A stretch of 64,000 nt of DNA from Roseibium marinum (GCF_002906165.1 NZ_PPCN01000001.1:930001-994000); one strand, 5' to 3'; counted from the first letter of the stretch, positions 1-9,405 are shown. A program made the numbers and translations. Notes: a model not told the origin generated them from the letters alone.

Positions 1-1
1 G

Positions 2-229
2 GGCGGTGGCCGCAAGGCCGCCTCGGATGTGATCGATCCCGCTGTCGGACTGACAAGCCTCGCGGGTGTCGGCAACACGGTCGATGCGGATGCGCCGCTG
101 GCGATCGTCCATGCAAGGTCGGAGGAGGACGCCGAAGCGGCGGCGCGTGCGGTGCGCAAGGCCTATACCCTTGGCTCGGCCGCGGAAGTCGTCGACCGGC
201 CCATCGTTGCCGGCCGCATCGCACCGTAA
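2..229 (+). CDS. deoA: Thymidine phosphorylase, 3' end only
   Basis: This is the last 75 codons of a gene cut by the window edge. The reading frame is open from base 2, so the upstream part lies outside. The visible peptide contains [20 protein letters not shown], the glycine-rich signature of the C-terminal domain of pyrimidine nucleoside phosphorylases. The enzyme splits thymidine (or deoxyuridine) with phosphate into base and deoxyribose 1-phosphate in the cytoplasm. deoB starts 80 bases downstream on the same strand and uses the sugar phosphate made here, which supports the assignment. The signature alone cannot fully separate thymidine from pyrimidine-nucleoside phosphorylase; the deoB context favours DeoA. 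Confidence 0.85.
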   Translation, partial: GGGRKAASDVIDPAVGLTSLAGVGNTVDADAPLAIVHARSEEDAEAAARAVRKAYTLGSAAEVVDRPIVAGRIAP

Positions 230-309
230 GACACGAACTTGTGCCGGGACCGCAGGTTCCGGCGCGCTCCCGGCATCAGGCCGGCAATAGAAAACTTGAG
301 GAGATGCCC

Positions 310-1530
310 ATGCCCCGTGCAATTCTGTGCGTGCTGGACAGTTTCGGCATAGGCGGTGCGAAAGATGCGGATGCCTTCGGCGATGCCGGATCCGATACTT
401 TGGGCCACATCGCCGCGCGTTGCGCGGCCGGTCTGGCGGACAGGGACGGATTGCGCAGCGGTCCTCTGTCGGTTCCCAATATGGACCGGCTCGGTCTGGG
501 CGCCGCCGGGCGTCTGTCGACCGGGGCGGACGTGCCGGGTCTGGATTTCGCAGGCGATCCGCAAGGGCTCTGGGGCTATGCGGCGGAAGTGTCAAAAGGC
601 AAGGACACCCCTTCCGGCCACTGGGAAATCGCAGGTGTGCCCGTGCGCTTCGACTGGGGCTATTTTCCGATGACGATCCCGACTTTTCCAAGCGAACTGA
701 TCGGGAAAATCAGTGAAAAGGCCGGACTGAAGGGCATTCTCGGCGACAAGCATGCATCCGGCACCGAAATTATCGCCGAACTCGGCGACGAGCATGTCAG
801 AACGGGCAAGCCGATTTTTTATACGTCGGCGGATTCTGTCATTCAGATTGCCGCCCACGAAGAGCATTTCGGCCTTGAGAGGCTGTATGAGCTGTGCGAG
901 ATCACCCGCGAATTCGCCAATCCCTATAATATCGGGCGGGTTATCGCCCGGCCCTTCAGCGGTGAAACGGCCGAAAGCTTCGTCCGCACGGCCAACCGGC
1001 GGGACTATTCGGTTCTGCCGCCGGAGCCGACGCTGCTCGACCGGCTTACGCAGGCGGGCCGCACCGTCTACGGGATCGGCAAGATATCCGACATCTTCGC
1101 CCATCAGGGCGTCGCGAAGGTCCTGAAGGGCGCCGGCAACGATGAGCTTTTCGAAAAGACGCTCGAAGCCATGCAATTGGCCGGGGACGGAGATCTGATC
1201 TTCGTCAATTTCATCGATTTCGATTCGCTTTTCGGCCACCGCCGCGACGTTCCGGGCTATGCCGCCGCGCTGGAGCATTTCGACCGCCGGCTGCCTGAAC
1301 TGCTTGCCGGATTGCGCGAGGGGGATTTGCTGATCCTGACCGCCGATCACGGCTGCGATCCGACCTGGAAGGGCACCGACCACACGCGCGAACATGTGCC
1401 GGTCATCGCGACCGGACCCGGTATCGCGGGCAGATCCGTCGGTGGACGAAAAACCTTTGCCGATATCGGCGAGAGCATCGCCGATCATCTGGGCATAGCC
1501 GGGGGGCTCAACGGTGAGAGTTTTCTTTAG
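310..1530 (+). CDS. deoB: Phosphopentomutase
   Basis: The 406-residue protein matches the usual length of DeoB, a metal-dependent mutase of the alkaline phosphatase superfamily. It interconverts (deoxy)ribose 1-phosphate and 5-phosphate. The N-terminus [10 protein letters not shown] carries the first metal-binding Asp (D10). [14 protein letters not shown] holds the presumed phospho-acceptor Thr100, and [20 protein letters not shown] supplies the C-terminal metal ligands. GAGGAG at 298-303 sits 6 bases before ATG 310; an in-frame ATG at 304 directly abuts it and is less likely. The gene follows deoA and is probably co-transcribed with it, taking nucleoside sugars into the pentose phosphate pool. 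Confidence 0.97.
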   Translation: MPRAILCVLDSFGIGGAKDADAFGDAGSDTLGHIAARCAAGLADRDGLRSGPLSVPNMDRLGLGAAGRLSTGADVPGLDFAGDPQGLWGYAAEVSKGKDTPSGHWEIAGVPVRFDWGYFPMTIPTFPSELIGKISEKAGLKGILGDKHASGTEIIAELGDEHVRTGKPIFYTSADSVIQIAAHEEHFGLERLYELCEITREFANPYNIGRVIARPFSGETAESFVRTANRRDYSVLPPEPTLLDRLTQAGRTVYGIGKISDIFAHQGVAKVLKGAGNDELFEKTLEAMQLAGDGDLIFVNFIDFDSLFGHRRDVPGYAAALEHFDRRLPELLAGLREGDLLILTADHGCDPTWKGTDHTREHVPVIATGPGIAGRSVGGRKTFADIGESIADHLGIAGGLNGESFL

Positions 1531-1550
1531 GTCACGGACTCAGGCACAAT

Positions 1551-1566
1551 GACGGACCGGTCCGTC
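1551..1566. promoter_or_regulatory. Perfect 16-bp palindrome upstream of add (candidate operator)
   Basis: GACGGACCGGTCCGTC is a perfect inverted repeat with no spacer. It lies in the deoB-add gap, about 77 bases before the add start. Its size and symmetry suit a dimeric repressor of the TetR type. It has no T tail and is too short for a convincing terminator. The regulator is unknown, and no candidate TetR gene lies beside it. Confidence 0.45.
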
Positions 1567-1642
1567 TCTTCATGAGGACGCGGCTGCGATATACCGGGAA
1601 CGGCGCACCTGCCATTCATTCACGATCGAGGACCCGCCGCAC

Positions 1643-2650
1643 ATGAGCGATCCCATCACGGTTCCGAAAGCCGAACTGCACTGTCACATCGAAGGCGCGG
1701 CTCCGCCGAGCCTGGTCAAGCGGCTGGCGGACAAGCACGGCATGGACGTGTCGAAGGTGCTGGATGGCAACGGCAAATATGTCTGGTCGGACTTCACCAC
1801 TTTCCTGAAGGCCTATGACACGGCCAGCGCCGTGTTCAAGACCCCCGCCGACTATGCCCTCCTGACGGAAACCTATTTCCGCATGCTGGCCGCCGAGGGC
1901 GCGATCTACGGCGAAATCTTCATTTCACCGGATCATGCCCAGGCGACGGGCCTCTCCTACCGCTCCTACGTTGAAGGCCTGGCCGCCGGGATCGAGCGCG
2001 CCAAGAACGATACCGCCATCGAGGGCAGGATGATCGCCGTCGGGGTGCGTCATTTCGGGTCCGCCGCGGTGGAACGTGTCGTCAAGGAGGTGATCGCCAA
2101 TCCCGATCCCCTGGTGACCGGTTTCGGTCTTGCCGGCGACGAGCGCTCGGGCCATCCCGCCAACTTTTCCAAGGCCTTCCGCATGGCCTCGGAGGCGGGT
2201 CTCGGGACAACGGCCCATGCCGGCGAATTCGGCGGACCGGACAGCATCACCGCGGCATTGGAATTCCTGCGCGTCAAGCGGATCGGTCACGGCGTGCGTG
2301 CCATCGAGGACAAGGAACTGGTGAAGCGGCTGGTTGACGAGGAGATCGTCCTGGAGGTCTGCCCGGGTTCCAACGTGTCGCTGGGCGTCTATACCCATCT
2401 GCGCTTCCACCCGGTGAACATGCTGCGCAGGCAAGGTGTGAAGGTCACCCTCAACTCCGACGATCCGCCTTTCTTCGGCACCACGCTCGGCAAGGAATAT
2501 GCCTCCGTCGCCGAAACATTCGGCTGGACGTTCGACGACCAGATGGACATCACGCGTACGGCCATCGAGGCGGCCTTTTGCGACGAACTGACGAGGAAGC
2601 GGCTGCTGGTCCGGCTGGACAGCGCGGTGCAGAAGCCGGTCGAGGGGTAA
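1643..2650 (+). CDS. add: Adenosine deaminase (adenosine/adenine deaminase family)
   Basis: The 335-residue cytosolic zinc hydrolase converts adenosine to inosine and ammonia. Visible motifs are AELHCHIEGA near the N-terminus (first zinc ligands; most family members have HLH here rather than HCH), HAGE in the middle, RIGHGVRA, and NSDDPPFFGTTL near residue 270 with the catalytic Asp pair. ATG 1643 is preceded by GAGGA at 1628-1632. It follows deoA and deoB, consistent with purine nucleoside salvage. The DDPPFF segment resembles some adenine deaminases of the same superfamily, so specificity for the free base cannot be excluded from sequence alone. Confidence 0.9.
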   Translation: MSDPITVPKAELHCHIEGAAPPSLVKRLADKHGMDVSKVLDGNGKYVWSDFTTFLKAYDTASAVFKTPADYALLTETYFRMLAAEGAIYGEIFISPDHAQATGLSYRSYVEGLAAGIERAKNDTAIEGRMIAVGVRHFGSAAVERVVKEVIANPDPLVTGFGLAGDERSGHPANFSKAFRMASEAGLGTTAHAGEFGGPDSITAALEFLRVKRIGHGVRAIEDKELVKRLVDEEIVLEVCPGSNVSLGVYTHLRFHPVNMLRRQGVKVTLNSDDPPFFGTTLGKEYASVAETFGWTFDDQMDITRTAIEAAFCDELTRKRLLVRLDSAVQKPVEG

Positions 2651-2720
2651 TACCGGAGACGCTCCCTTGTCTTTCCGCACAAGTGAGGTGGAGCCTTAAT
2701 GACGGGGGAGCGAAAGTCCC

Positions 2721-3977
2721 TCAGATATCCCCGCCGGTCTCGTCGACTTCCGTCCTCGGGTCGAGCACGACCGTTTCCGGCGTTGTTGTCTGGGCGGTCG
2801 TCAGGACAGGCAGGAAGTCGGACTTGTCTTCGCTCCTCACCGGCGCCCGCTGGCGTATGCGCCAGATGGCAAACAGCATCATGGAAAGATGGGCCGCGGC
2901 GGTCACCTGAAAGAGGGCGCCGGGATAGGTGAAGGTCATCAGTCCGGCGGCCAGCAGCGGCCCGACCATCGTGCCCGTTCCGAAGATCAGCAGCAAGCCG
3001 CCGCTGATGCGCAGGAAGTCTCCCGGCTCCGCGTGGTCGCTGGCATGGGCGACGATCACCGGATACATGGAATAGATGATGCCGCCGAAGATCGCGATCA
3101 GCAGGATCGTAACCATTGGATCGTTGCCGCCGATCAGCGACAGGCTGGAGCCGAAGGACATGGCGGCGACCGCGAGGCCGACGAGGACAAGCCGCCGGTC
3201 CAGCCGGTCCGACAACATGCCGACCGGGATCTGCACCATGGCGCCGGCCAGAAGGGCGAGGCTCATCATGATGGCGATCTCTGGCACGTCGAGGCCGATA
3301 CGGCGGCCGTAGACGGCGCCGAGCGTTCCGAAGGAGCCGTTGGACACACCGACCATGAAAACGGCGACCACCGCGATCGGCGAGTTGCGCCAGAGCTGCC
3401 TGGGATCGAGTTTCGCCTGGGTCAGCGGCTGCGGGGAGGCCGCTGTCGACAGCGCGGTCGGCAGCAGCGACAGGGAATAGATGATGGACCCGAGAACGAA
3501 GAAGAAATATCCGCTCGCGGATCCGAGCGTGAGCAGCATCTGACCGGCGGTTGTCGCCGCCAGGTTGATCATCGTGTAGAGGCCGAAGATCCGTCCCCTG
3601 GTTTCGGATGTGGAACGCTCGTTGAGCCAGCTCTCCACGATCATCGCCGCGCCGGAAAAGCAGAACCCGGAAATTGCTCGCAGAACGATCCAGACGGCGG
3701 CATCGATGAACAGCAGGTTGAGCAGAACGGTGATCGCGGCGAGCGAGGCCAGCGCACCGAACGACCGCACATGCCCGACCCGCTTGACGATGACCGGCAC
3801 GGCGAGGCATCCGCTCATGAAGCCGAACGCCCAGCCGGCTCCCAGCAGGCCGAGCGAGGCATCGGAAAATCCCTGCGCAAGTCCGGCCAGCGGCAGCAAC
3901 AGGCCATGCAGACCGCCCGCCAGCAAAAGCAGGCCTGATCCGGCGAGAAGGGCGGCGATCGAAACGACGGAGGACAT
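2721..3977 (-). CDS. MFS transporter, YcaD-like
   Basis: A 418-residue polytopic membrane protein with about 12 hydrophobic segments in two six-helix halves, the major facilitator layout. The start MSSVVSIAALLAGSGLLLLA and a run such as GAGWAFGFMSGCLAVPVIVK near the second helix are typical of the small YcaD/MFS group. It probably exports or imports a small metabolite. The substrate cannot be read from the sequence. It is encoded opposite to the nucleoside genes on both sides, so it need not share their role. ATG 3977 was chosen because translation begins directly with the first membrane helix; the ribosome site is weak. Confidence 0.85.
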   Translation of the reverse strand: MSSVVSIAALLAGSGLLLLAGGLHGLLLPLAGLAQGFSDASLGLLGAGWAFGFMSGCLAVPVIVKRVGHVRSFGALASLAAITVLLNLLFIDAAVWIVLRAISGFCFSGAAMIVESWLNERSTSETRGRIFGLYTMINLAATTAGQMLLTLGSASGYFFFVLGSIIYSLSLLPTALSTAASPQPLTQAKLDPRQLWRNSPIAVVAVFMVGVSNGSFGTLGAVYGRRIGLDVPEIAIMMSLALLAGAMVQIPVGMLSDRLDRRLVLVGLAVAAMSFGSSLSLIGGNDPMVTILLIAIFGGIIYSMYPVIVAHASDHAEPGDFLRISGGLLLIFGTGTMVGPLLAAGLMTFTYPGALFQVTAAAHLSMMLFAIWRIRQRAPVRSEDKSDFLPVLTTAQTTTPETVVLDPRTEVDETGGDI

Positions 3978-4144
3978 GAATTTTCCAGTTGGGGCGATTG
4001 TCGGTGCGGGTTTTCATACAGCTGAATGATGATCAATGACGAACCCGTTTGACAAGTTTATGGTGGAAAGCCACACGAAACATGTCTTTTCGGGGTGCTG
4101 CCCGCAGCGATGCCGCCCGTCCCCCACTTTCCGGATTGTTTTTG

Positions 4145-5398
4145 ATGAATGCTTCTGTCTCACCCCTGACCTTTTTCCAGCCGCGGGAAGTGTGGCGCGA
4201 GGCGCACCGGTTTCTCGATCTGGCGCAGGCGGGCACGCTTGCTCATGTGCGGGTGGATCTTGCGAAACTGGGCGACGCCCTGGTCACGGTTCTGGAGACA
4301 ACCCGGGAGAACTATCCCGACTTCCAGATCCCGCCCTACGGCATCTGGCGCGACTTTGAAGCCGGTGGCATCGACCGCTGGGGCGCGATGGCAAGCGCCC
4401 GCAACTTCGAGACCGCCGAAGACATGCTCGCGGCGGCGGCAGATCTTGCGGTGCTCGGCACTTTCATGAAGACCCGGCATCCGCAAGGCTGGACATTCGA
4501 GGACCGGATGACCGGGACCTCCGCGACGGGCAGGCAGGCATCGGCGCTTGCCGCGTTTCACATGTTCGCCGCCGGCTCCTTTTCCGCCGAGATGACGGAT
4601 CCCTACCGTGTCGATGCCGAAACCCTGATCCGGCTGGACGCGGAGGAGCTTGCCTTCGGCCTGCAATGGGAACTGGCGGACGATGCCGGACTGCTTGAAG
4701 ACATGCAGCGGCACCTCAAGCGTCTGGGTGAAGCGCTGGCGCTGCGCCCGGATCTGTTTTCCGAGGGGGATGCCATCCGGCCCGGTTCACTGGCCACACG
4801 CCTGGCGAAAGACGGCGGTGGGGCTGTCAGCGCAGGGACGCTTCTCGATCACCTGCTTGAAGCGCTCGCCCCGGTCTGGGAGGGCGGGGCACAGGAAGGC
4901 GAGATTTCCCTTGGCGACAGCTTTGGCCATTCCGCGCTTCCGGCCGCGCTGCCGGAGGAAGAAAGCGTGATCGTTGTTCCGTTCCACCTCGCGGCGCAGG
5001 AAATGGTCTACGCCCTTGTCGAGCCCTTCGCCTGGGCCGGGCTTGAAGTTGCCGGTCTGGAGGACCTGACGGCGCCCGCCGACGAAATCCATGCCGCCCT
5101 TTTCGTTCACACCGGCGCAATGGCAGTCCGAACAGCCGCTGACGAGCTGACTTTCCAGGAGGAGCGGGACCGGATGATCGAATTGCGCGCCGTCAGTTCC
5201 GCCCTGACGGACAGGCTGGCGGAACTGTTGCGCCGGGAACTTGAGGTTCCGGCCGATCAGTTGCCGCTCACCTGCATTCTGGAAGGCGGCACGCACCGGG
5301 CCGGGCGGCGGATTCTGGAACGCGGTGCGGGCGACCTGAGCAAGCTCGGAAAATTTATGAACCCGGGGCCTGTTTTTTGGTTGCCGTTCGGGGCATAG
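4145..5398 (+). CDS. DUF1688 protein, URC4/Urg3-like (uracil catabolism)
   Basis: The 417-residue soluble protein matches what I recall of the DUF1688 family. Near the N-terminus it has VWREAHRFLDLAQAG, TTRENYPDFQIPP and FEAGGIDRW; near the C-terminus it has LPLTCILEGGTHRAGRRI. Fungal members (Urc4 of Lachancea kluyveri, Urg3) are needed to use uracil as a nitrogen source, in a route that starts with uracil phosphoribosylation. Finding upp 74 bases downstream on the same strand fits that route. The exact reaction of Urc4 is not settled. The frame is open upstream to 4049, but ATG 4145 gives the family-like N-terminus, so the start is approximate. The partner URC1 (a GTP cyclohydrolase II homologue) is not in this window. 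Confidence 0.8.
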   Translation: MNASVSPLTFFQPREVWREAHRFLDLAQAGTLAHVRVDLAKLGDALVTVLETTRENYPDFQIPPYGIWRDFEAGGIDRWGAMASARNFETAEDMLAAAADLAVLGTFMKTRHPQGWTFEDRMTGTSATGRQASALAAFHMFAAGSFSAEMTDPYRVDAETLIRLDAEELAFGLQWELADDAGLLEDMQRHLKRLGEALALRPDLFSEGDAIRPGSLATRLAKDGGGAVSAGTLLDHLLEALAPVWEGGAQEGEISLGDSFGHSALPAALPEEESVIVVPFHLAAQEMVYALVEPFAWAGLEVAGLEDLTAPADEIHAALFVHTGAMAVRTAADELTFQEERDRMIELRAVSSALTDRLAELLRRELEVPADQLPLTCILEGGTHRAGRRILERGAGDLSKLGKFMNPGPVFWLPFGA

Positions 5399-5471
5399 GT
5401 CCCGAACATGAAAAATCATTGAGGCCGGTCCCGATCGTGCGGACCCAGACTTGAAGAAAAGAGAGGCAGAT

Positions 5472-6101
5472 ATGTCCGGAGCCAATGTCATCAGCCACCC
5501 GCTGGTCCAGCACAAACTGAGCATCATGCGCGACAAGGGAACCTCCACCCAGAGCTTCCGGCGTCTCCTGCGCGAGATTTCCACGCTGCTGTGCTACGAG
5601 GTGACCCGGGATCTGCCGCTGGTCCGTCAGACCATCGAAACGCCGCTGGCGGAAATGCAGGCGCCGACGCTGGCGGGCAAGAAGCTTGTCTTCGCCTCCG
5701 TCCTTCGGGCCGGCAACGGCCTTCTGGAGGGCATGCTGGACCTGGTCCCGTCGGCGCGCGTCGCTCATATCGGCCTCTACCGGGATCCGGAAACCCTCCA
5801 GCCGGTCGAATATTATTTCAAGGCGCCGGAAGATCTGAACGAGCGCCTGGTGATCGTCGTGGACCCGATGCTGGCGACCGCCAACTCCGCCATCGCCGCC
5901 ATCCAGAAACTGAAGGAGCGGGGAGCCAACAACATTCGTTTTCTGTGCCTCCTGGCGGCTCCGGAAGGGGTTTCGAAATTCACCCAGTTGCACCCGGACG
6001 TACCGATCTTCACGGCTGCGATCGACGAGAAACTCAACGAAAAGGGTTATATCGTTCCAGGCCTCGGCGATGCCGGCGACCGGATGTACGGCACGAAATA
6101 A
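5472..6101 (+). CDS. upp: Uracil phosphoribosyltransferase
   Basis: The 209-residue protein is exactly the usual length of Upp, which makes UMP from uracil and PRPP. The PRPP-binding loop [12 protein letters not shown] and the early segment [18 protein letters not shown] are clear, and the C-terminus [18 protein letters not shown] is the conserved uracil-binding tail. ATG 5472 follows AGAGG at about 5460-5466; an extension to 5451 would be possible but is not family-like. The DUF1688 gene lies immediately upstream and ribokinase downstream. Upp may therefore serve both pyrimidine salvage and the first step of a URC-type uracil breakdown. Confidence 0.97.
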   Translation: MSGANVISHPLVQHKLSIMRDKGTSTQSFRRLLREISTLLCYEVTRDLPLVRQTIETPLAEMQAPTLAGKKLVFASVLRAGNGLLEGMLDLVPSARVAHIGLYRDPETLQPVEYYFKAPEDLNERLVIVVDPMLATANSAIAAIQKLKERGANNIRFLCLLAAPEGVSKFTQLHPDVPIFTAAIDEKLNEKGYIVPGLGDAGDRMYGTK

Positions 6102-6244
6102 TCCGGTTGACAGGCGGATCGGTCACAATCCCGCATTGATCGTTTCCGCACCGGCTTTCCAATCAAAACGGATATTCCAGCCACGCAATATTGCGGCCAT
6201 GCGTTTGGCTGACTGACCCGCGCCAGAAAAAAGAGGACCACGGC

Positions 6245-7144
6245 ATGATCACCGTTTTCGGCTCCATCAACCTCGACCTTGTCGTTTCCGTCCCGCGGCT
6301 GCCGAAAGCCGGGGAAACGGTCAGCGGACCGGATCACCAGTCCTTCGCCGGCGGCAAGGGCGCGAACCAGGCCCTGGCAGCCTGCCGGGCCGGCGCCGCG
6401 GTGAAAATGGTCGGCGCGGTCGGACGGGATGACTTTGCGGGTCCCGCCCTCGCCAATTTGCGGGAAGCCGGTATCGACCTGTCGGATGTCAGGGAGCTGG
6501 ACGGCGCTACCGGCCTTGCCCTGATCGGCATCGATCCCTCCGGGGAAAACCAGATCATCGTCGCCAGCGGCACCAATGCGCGCGTCAAGGCCGACTGGCT
6601 GGAAGGCTGCCTGACGGACGGGCATATTCTGATGCTTCAGGGCGAAGCGCCGTATGAAGAAATCATGCGGGCCATGGGGCTGGCGCGCGGGGCGGGGGCA
6701 TCCGTTTTCTGGAACCCGGCTCCCGTACCATCGTGCGATCCGGGCGCCGGGCTTGAAGCGGTCAATACGCTGGTGGTGAACGAAAGCGAAGCCGCCCAGC
6801 TTGCCGGTCGTCTTGGCATTGCGGGCGGAGCGGAGACCTTTCTGGACAGTGTTGTCGGGCCGGCGCGGACCGTGGTTGTGACCCTCGGGTCCGATGGCGT
6901 TGTTGCCGCCAAGGGAAAAGACCGGTTCCGGTTTGCATCGCCCTCTGTCGAAGCGGTGGACACCACCGGTGCCGGTGACGCCTTTTGCGGAGCCCTGGCG
7001 GCCGCGCTTGATCTTGGCCTGCCGTTCGAACGCGCGCTCAGGGAGGGGGTCGCCGCCGGTGCCCTTGCCTGCACCGTGACCGGAGCCCAGTCCAGCGCGC
7101 CGATGAAGGCGGACATTGCCCGCCTGGCGGATCAAATCGTGTGA
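6245..7144 (+). CDS. rbsK: Ribokinase (PfkB family)
   Basis: A 299-residue PfkB-family sugar kinase that phosphorylates ribose to ribose 5-phosphate. GGKGANQALA near residue 40 is PfkB signature 1, and DTTGAGDAFCGAL at residues 239-251 is signature 2 with the catalytic base Asp245. The N-terminal FGSINLDLVVSVPRLPKAGET is typical of RbsK, which favours ribose over adenosine or fructose as substrate. An AGAGGA sequence near 6231 precedes ATG 6245. No ribose ABC transporter is nearby. The sugar may instead come from nucleoside or ribosyl-compound breakdown by the preceding genes. Confidence 0.92.
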   Translation: MITVFGSINLDLVVSVPRLPKAGETVSGPDHQSFAGGKGANQALAACRAGAAVKMVGAVGRDDFAGPALANLREAGIDLSDVRELDGATGLALIGIDPSGENQIIVASGTNARVKADWLEGCLTDGHILMLQGEAPYEEIMRAMGLARGAGASVFWNPAPVPSCDPGAGLEAVNTLVVNESEAAQLAGRLGIAGGAETFLDSVVGPARTVVVTLGSDGVVAAKGKDRFRFASPSVEAVDTTGAGDAFCGALAAALDLGLPFERALREGVAAGALACTVTGAQSSAPMKADIARLADQIV

Positions 7145-7150
7145 TGCGGT

Positions 7151-7178
7151 TTTACAGGCCGCTTTTTACAGGCCGCTA
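7151..7178. repeat. 14-bp tandem duplication downstream of rbsK
   Basis: TTTACAGGCCGCTT is followed at once by TTTACAGGCCGCTA, giving two copies with a 14-base period. It lies between the rbsK stop and the next gene and codes for nothing. It is most simply a slippage duplication. Confidence 0.8.
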
Positions 7179-7228
7179 AGGAAACTCTGATATGCCAGCG
7201 GCATCTCGCTCTGAAGGGTCAGCCGGGC

Positions 7229-7732
7229 ATGTGGCGGTTTATGGTGATTTTGCTGGTCTGCGTCGCTCTCGCACCGTTTGTGCCGGGACTGATCGAGAGC
7301 CGGTTGAAGTCGCTGGGCGGCCATGAAACATCCTCAGTCGAAGCCGAAGAGGATGCCGGCGAGCGGATACACCGCATTTCTTCAGACCCTCAGGGGCATT
7401 TTATCGCCGAGACACGTTTGAACGGCCGCTTTGTCGACCTGCTGGTGGATACCGGGGCGACGCTGACCGCGCTTCCGCGGTCTCTTGCTGAAGATATAGG
7501 CATCTTTCTGGACGAATCCGACTTCAAATATCCGATCCGCACAGCCAACGGCACCACTTTTGGCGCAAAATCGTCGATCGACCGGTTGAGCATCGGAGAC
7601 ATACGATTCACGAATGTGAATATATTGGTGCTGAAAGACCAGAGCCTGGGGAACCCGCTGCTGGGTATGTCCGTTCTCAACAGGCTGAGAAAGTTTGACA
7701 TGTCCGACGGCACCCTTGTACTGATCCAGTAG
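7229..7732 (+). CDS. Membrane-anchored retropepsin-like aspartic protease (clan AA, TIGR02281 type)
   Basis: A 167-residue protein with one N-terminal membrane helix (residues 4-22) and a periplasmic domain. The motif LLVDTGATLTALPRSLA holds the single catalytic Asp74 of retropepsin-like clan AA proteases, which act as homodimers. The later segments PIRTANGTTFGAKSSID and GNPLLGMSVLNRL match the second half of the fold. This small family is widespread in alphaproteobacteria; targets are not known. It begins 84 bases after rbsK on the same strand with an AAGGG ribosome site about 11 bases upstream. Confidence 0.88.
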   Translation: MWRFMVILLVCVALAPFVPGLIESRLKSLGGHETSSVEAEEDAGERIHRISSDPQGHFIAETRLNGRFVDLLVDTGATLTALPRSLAEDIGIFLDESDFKYPIRTANGTTFGAKSSIDRLSIGDIRFTNVNILVLKDQSLGNPLLGMSVLNRLRKFDMSDGTLVLIQ

Positions 7733-7812
7733 AAAAATACTTATGGATTGATCGGTGTTCTCCGGGATCTGTCATTTTAGCAGGATCCGTCTTTTCAAAT
7801 TGAGAGGCTTGC

Positions 7813-9312
7813 ATGTTTCCCAAACCATTACCGAGTCTGACCCCGAATACATTTGAATATGAATCATTGCCCATGGTCAAAGCGACCGGTTTCCGGGAAT
7901 ATGACGCCCGGTGGCTGTTCGAAAAGGAAATCAACCTGATGGGATTGCAGGCGCTCGGAATGGGCATCGGCACTCTCATTCATGAGCGCGGTGTGCGTCC
8001 GGATCTCGTCGTCGGTCATGATTATCGCAGCTATTCGTCCTCGATAAAGATGGCGGTGGTCAACGGCCTGCTGGCGGCCGGCATCAATGTTCATGATATC
8101 GGTCTGGCCCTGTCGCCCATGGCCTATTTCGCCCAGTTCGCACTGGATGTTCCGGCGGTCGCCATGATCACCGCCTCCCACAACGACAACGGCTGGACCG
8201 GCGTCAAGATGGGCATCGACCGACCGCTGACCTTCGGACCCGACGAGATGGGCCGCCTGAAGGAGATCGTGCTGGAAGCCGCATTCGATCTCAGGGGCGG
8301 CGGCAGCTACCGCTTCGTTGACGGGTTCCCGGAGGTCTATTTCAAGGACCTGACCAACCGTGCGAAACTGAAGCGCCCGATCAAGATCGTCGCGGCCTGC
8401 GGCAACGGCACGGCGGGTGCGTTCGCTCCGAAAATCCTGGAGGCCCTCGGCGCCGAGGTCATCCCGCTCGACGCGGACCTCGATTACACCTTTCCCAATT
8501 ACAATCCGAACCCGGAGGACATGAAGATGCTGCATGCGCTCCGGGACAAGGTTCTGGAGGTGGGGGCGGAAGTCGGCCTCGGCTTCGACGGTGACGGCGA
8601 CCGTTGCGGCGTTGTCGATAATGAGGGCGAGGAGATTTTCGCCGACAAGGTCGGGGTGATGCTGGCGCGGGACATCTCGGCGCTTTATCCGGGCAGCCAG
8701 TTTGTCGTCGACGTGAAATCGACCGGCCTCTTCAACACCGATCCGGTGCTTCTGGCCAACGGGGCGAAGACCGACTACTACAAGACCGGCCATTCCTATA
8801 TCAAGCGCCGGGTGACCGAACTGGACGCCATTGTCGGCTTCGAGAAGTCGGGCCACTATTTCTTCAACAAGCCGATCGGCCGCGGTTATGATGACGGCCT
8901 CGTCTCCGCCATCGCGATCCTCGACATGCTCGACCGCAGCCCGGACAAGACGATGGCCGATCTCCGCCGGGATCTCCCCAAGACCTGGGGGTCGCCGACC
9001 ATGGCGCCGAAATGCGCCGACGAGATCAAATACGATGTCGTCGAGCGGGTGGTTGCCAGGTTCCAGGACATGAAGGCAAAGGGCGAGACAGTCGGCGGCC
9101 AGTCGATTTCGGACCTGATCACCGTCAACGGTGTCCGGGTGGTGGCAGAGGACGGCACCTGGGGTCTGGTGCGCGCCTCTTCCAACAAGCCGGAGCTGGT
9201 CGTCGTTGTCGAAAGCCCGGTGTCCGAGGCGCGGCTGCACGAAATGTTCAAGGCGGTGGATGGCGTTCTGCGCGAGAACCCTGAAGTCGGCGAGTATAAT
9301 CAGACGCTCTGA
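7813..9312 (+). CDS. Phosphomannomutase/phosphoglucomutase
   Basis: The 499-residue alpha-D-phosphohexomutase converts mannose (or glucose) 6-phosphate to the 1-phosphate, feeding GDP-mannose and polysaccharide synthesis. TASHNDNGWTGVKMG carries the catalytic phosphoserine (Ser122). GFDGDGDRCGVVDN is the magnesium loop with Asp259, Asp261 and Asp263. GFEKSGHYFF around residue 345 is the sugar-binding loop, and the C-terminal RASSNKPELVVVVES region binds phosphate. GAGAGG at 7802-7807 supports ATG 7813. The gene ends 31 bases before a strong terminator, so it is probably the last of its unit. Confidence 0.93.
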   Translation: MFPKPLPSLTPNTFEYESLPMVKATGFREYDARWLFEKEINLMGLQALGMGIGTLIHERGVRPDLVVGHDYRSYSSSIKMAVVNGLLAAGINVHDIGLALSPMAYFAQFALDVPAVAMITASHNDNGWTGVKMGIDRPLTFGPDEMGRLKEIVLEAAFDLRGGGSYRFVDGFPEVYFKDLTNRAKLKRPIKIVAACGNGTAGAFAPKILEALGAEVIPLDADLDYTFPNYNPNPEDMKMLHALRDKVLEVGAEVGLGFDGDGDRCGVVDNEGEEIFADKVGVMLARDISALYPGSQFVVDVKSTGLFNTDPVLLANGAKTDYYKTGHSYIKRRVTELDAIVGFEKSGHYFFNKPIGRGYDDGLVSAIAILDMLDRSPDKTMADLRRDLPKTWGSPTMAPKCADEIKYDVVERVVARFQDMKAKGETVGGQSISDLITVNGVRVVAEDGTWGLVRASSNKPELVVVVESPVSEARLHEMFKAVDGVLRENPEVGEYNQTL

Positions 9313-9343
9313 CCACTAAGAAATCACCCTGTTGGATTTCACG

Positions 9344-9373
9344 AAAAGGCGGCGGGTTCTCCGCCGCCTTTTT
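9344..9373 (+). terminator. Rho-independent terminator after the phosphohexomutase gene
   Basis: AAAAGGCGGCGG (9344-9355) pairs perfectly with CCGCCGCCTTTT (9361-9372) across a 5-base loop, and a run of five T follows the GC stem. This is the clearest terminator in the left part of the window. Confidence 0.92.
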
Positions 9374-9405
9374 CACATCCGGCCGGTTCCTCAACGGAGA
9401 CTCTC

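Noticed and set aside
2389-4017. A 542-codon minus-strand frame overlapping add and the MFS gene
   Set aside because: It runs out of frame through the MFS gene and antisense through add; Arg-rich shadow composition.
4049-4144. N-terminal extension of the DUF1688 protein from 4049
   Set aside because: It begins at a TTG with no ribosome site, and the 32 extra residues are unlike family starts.
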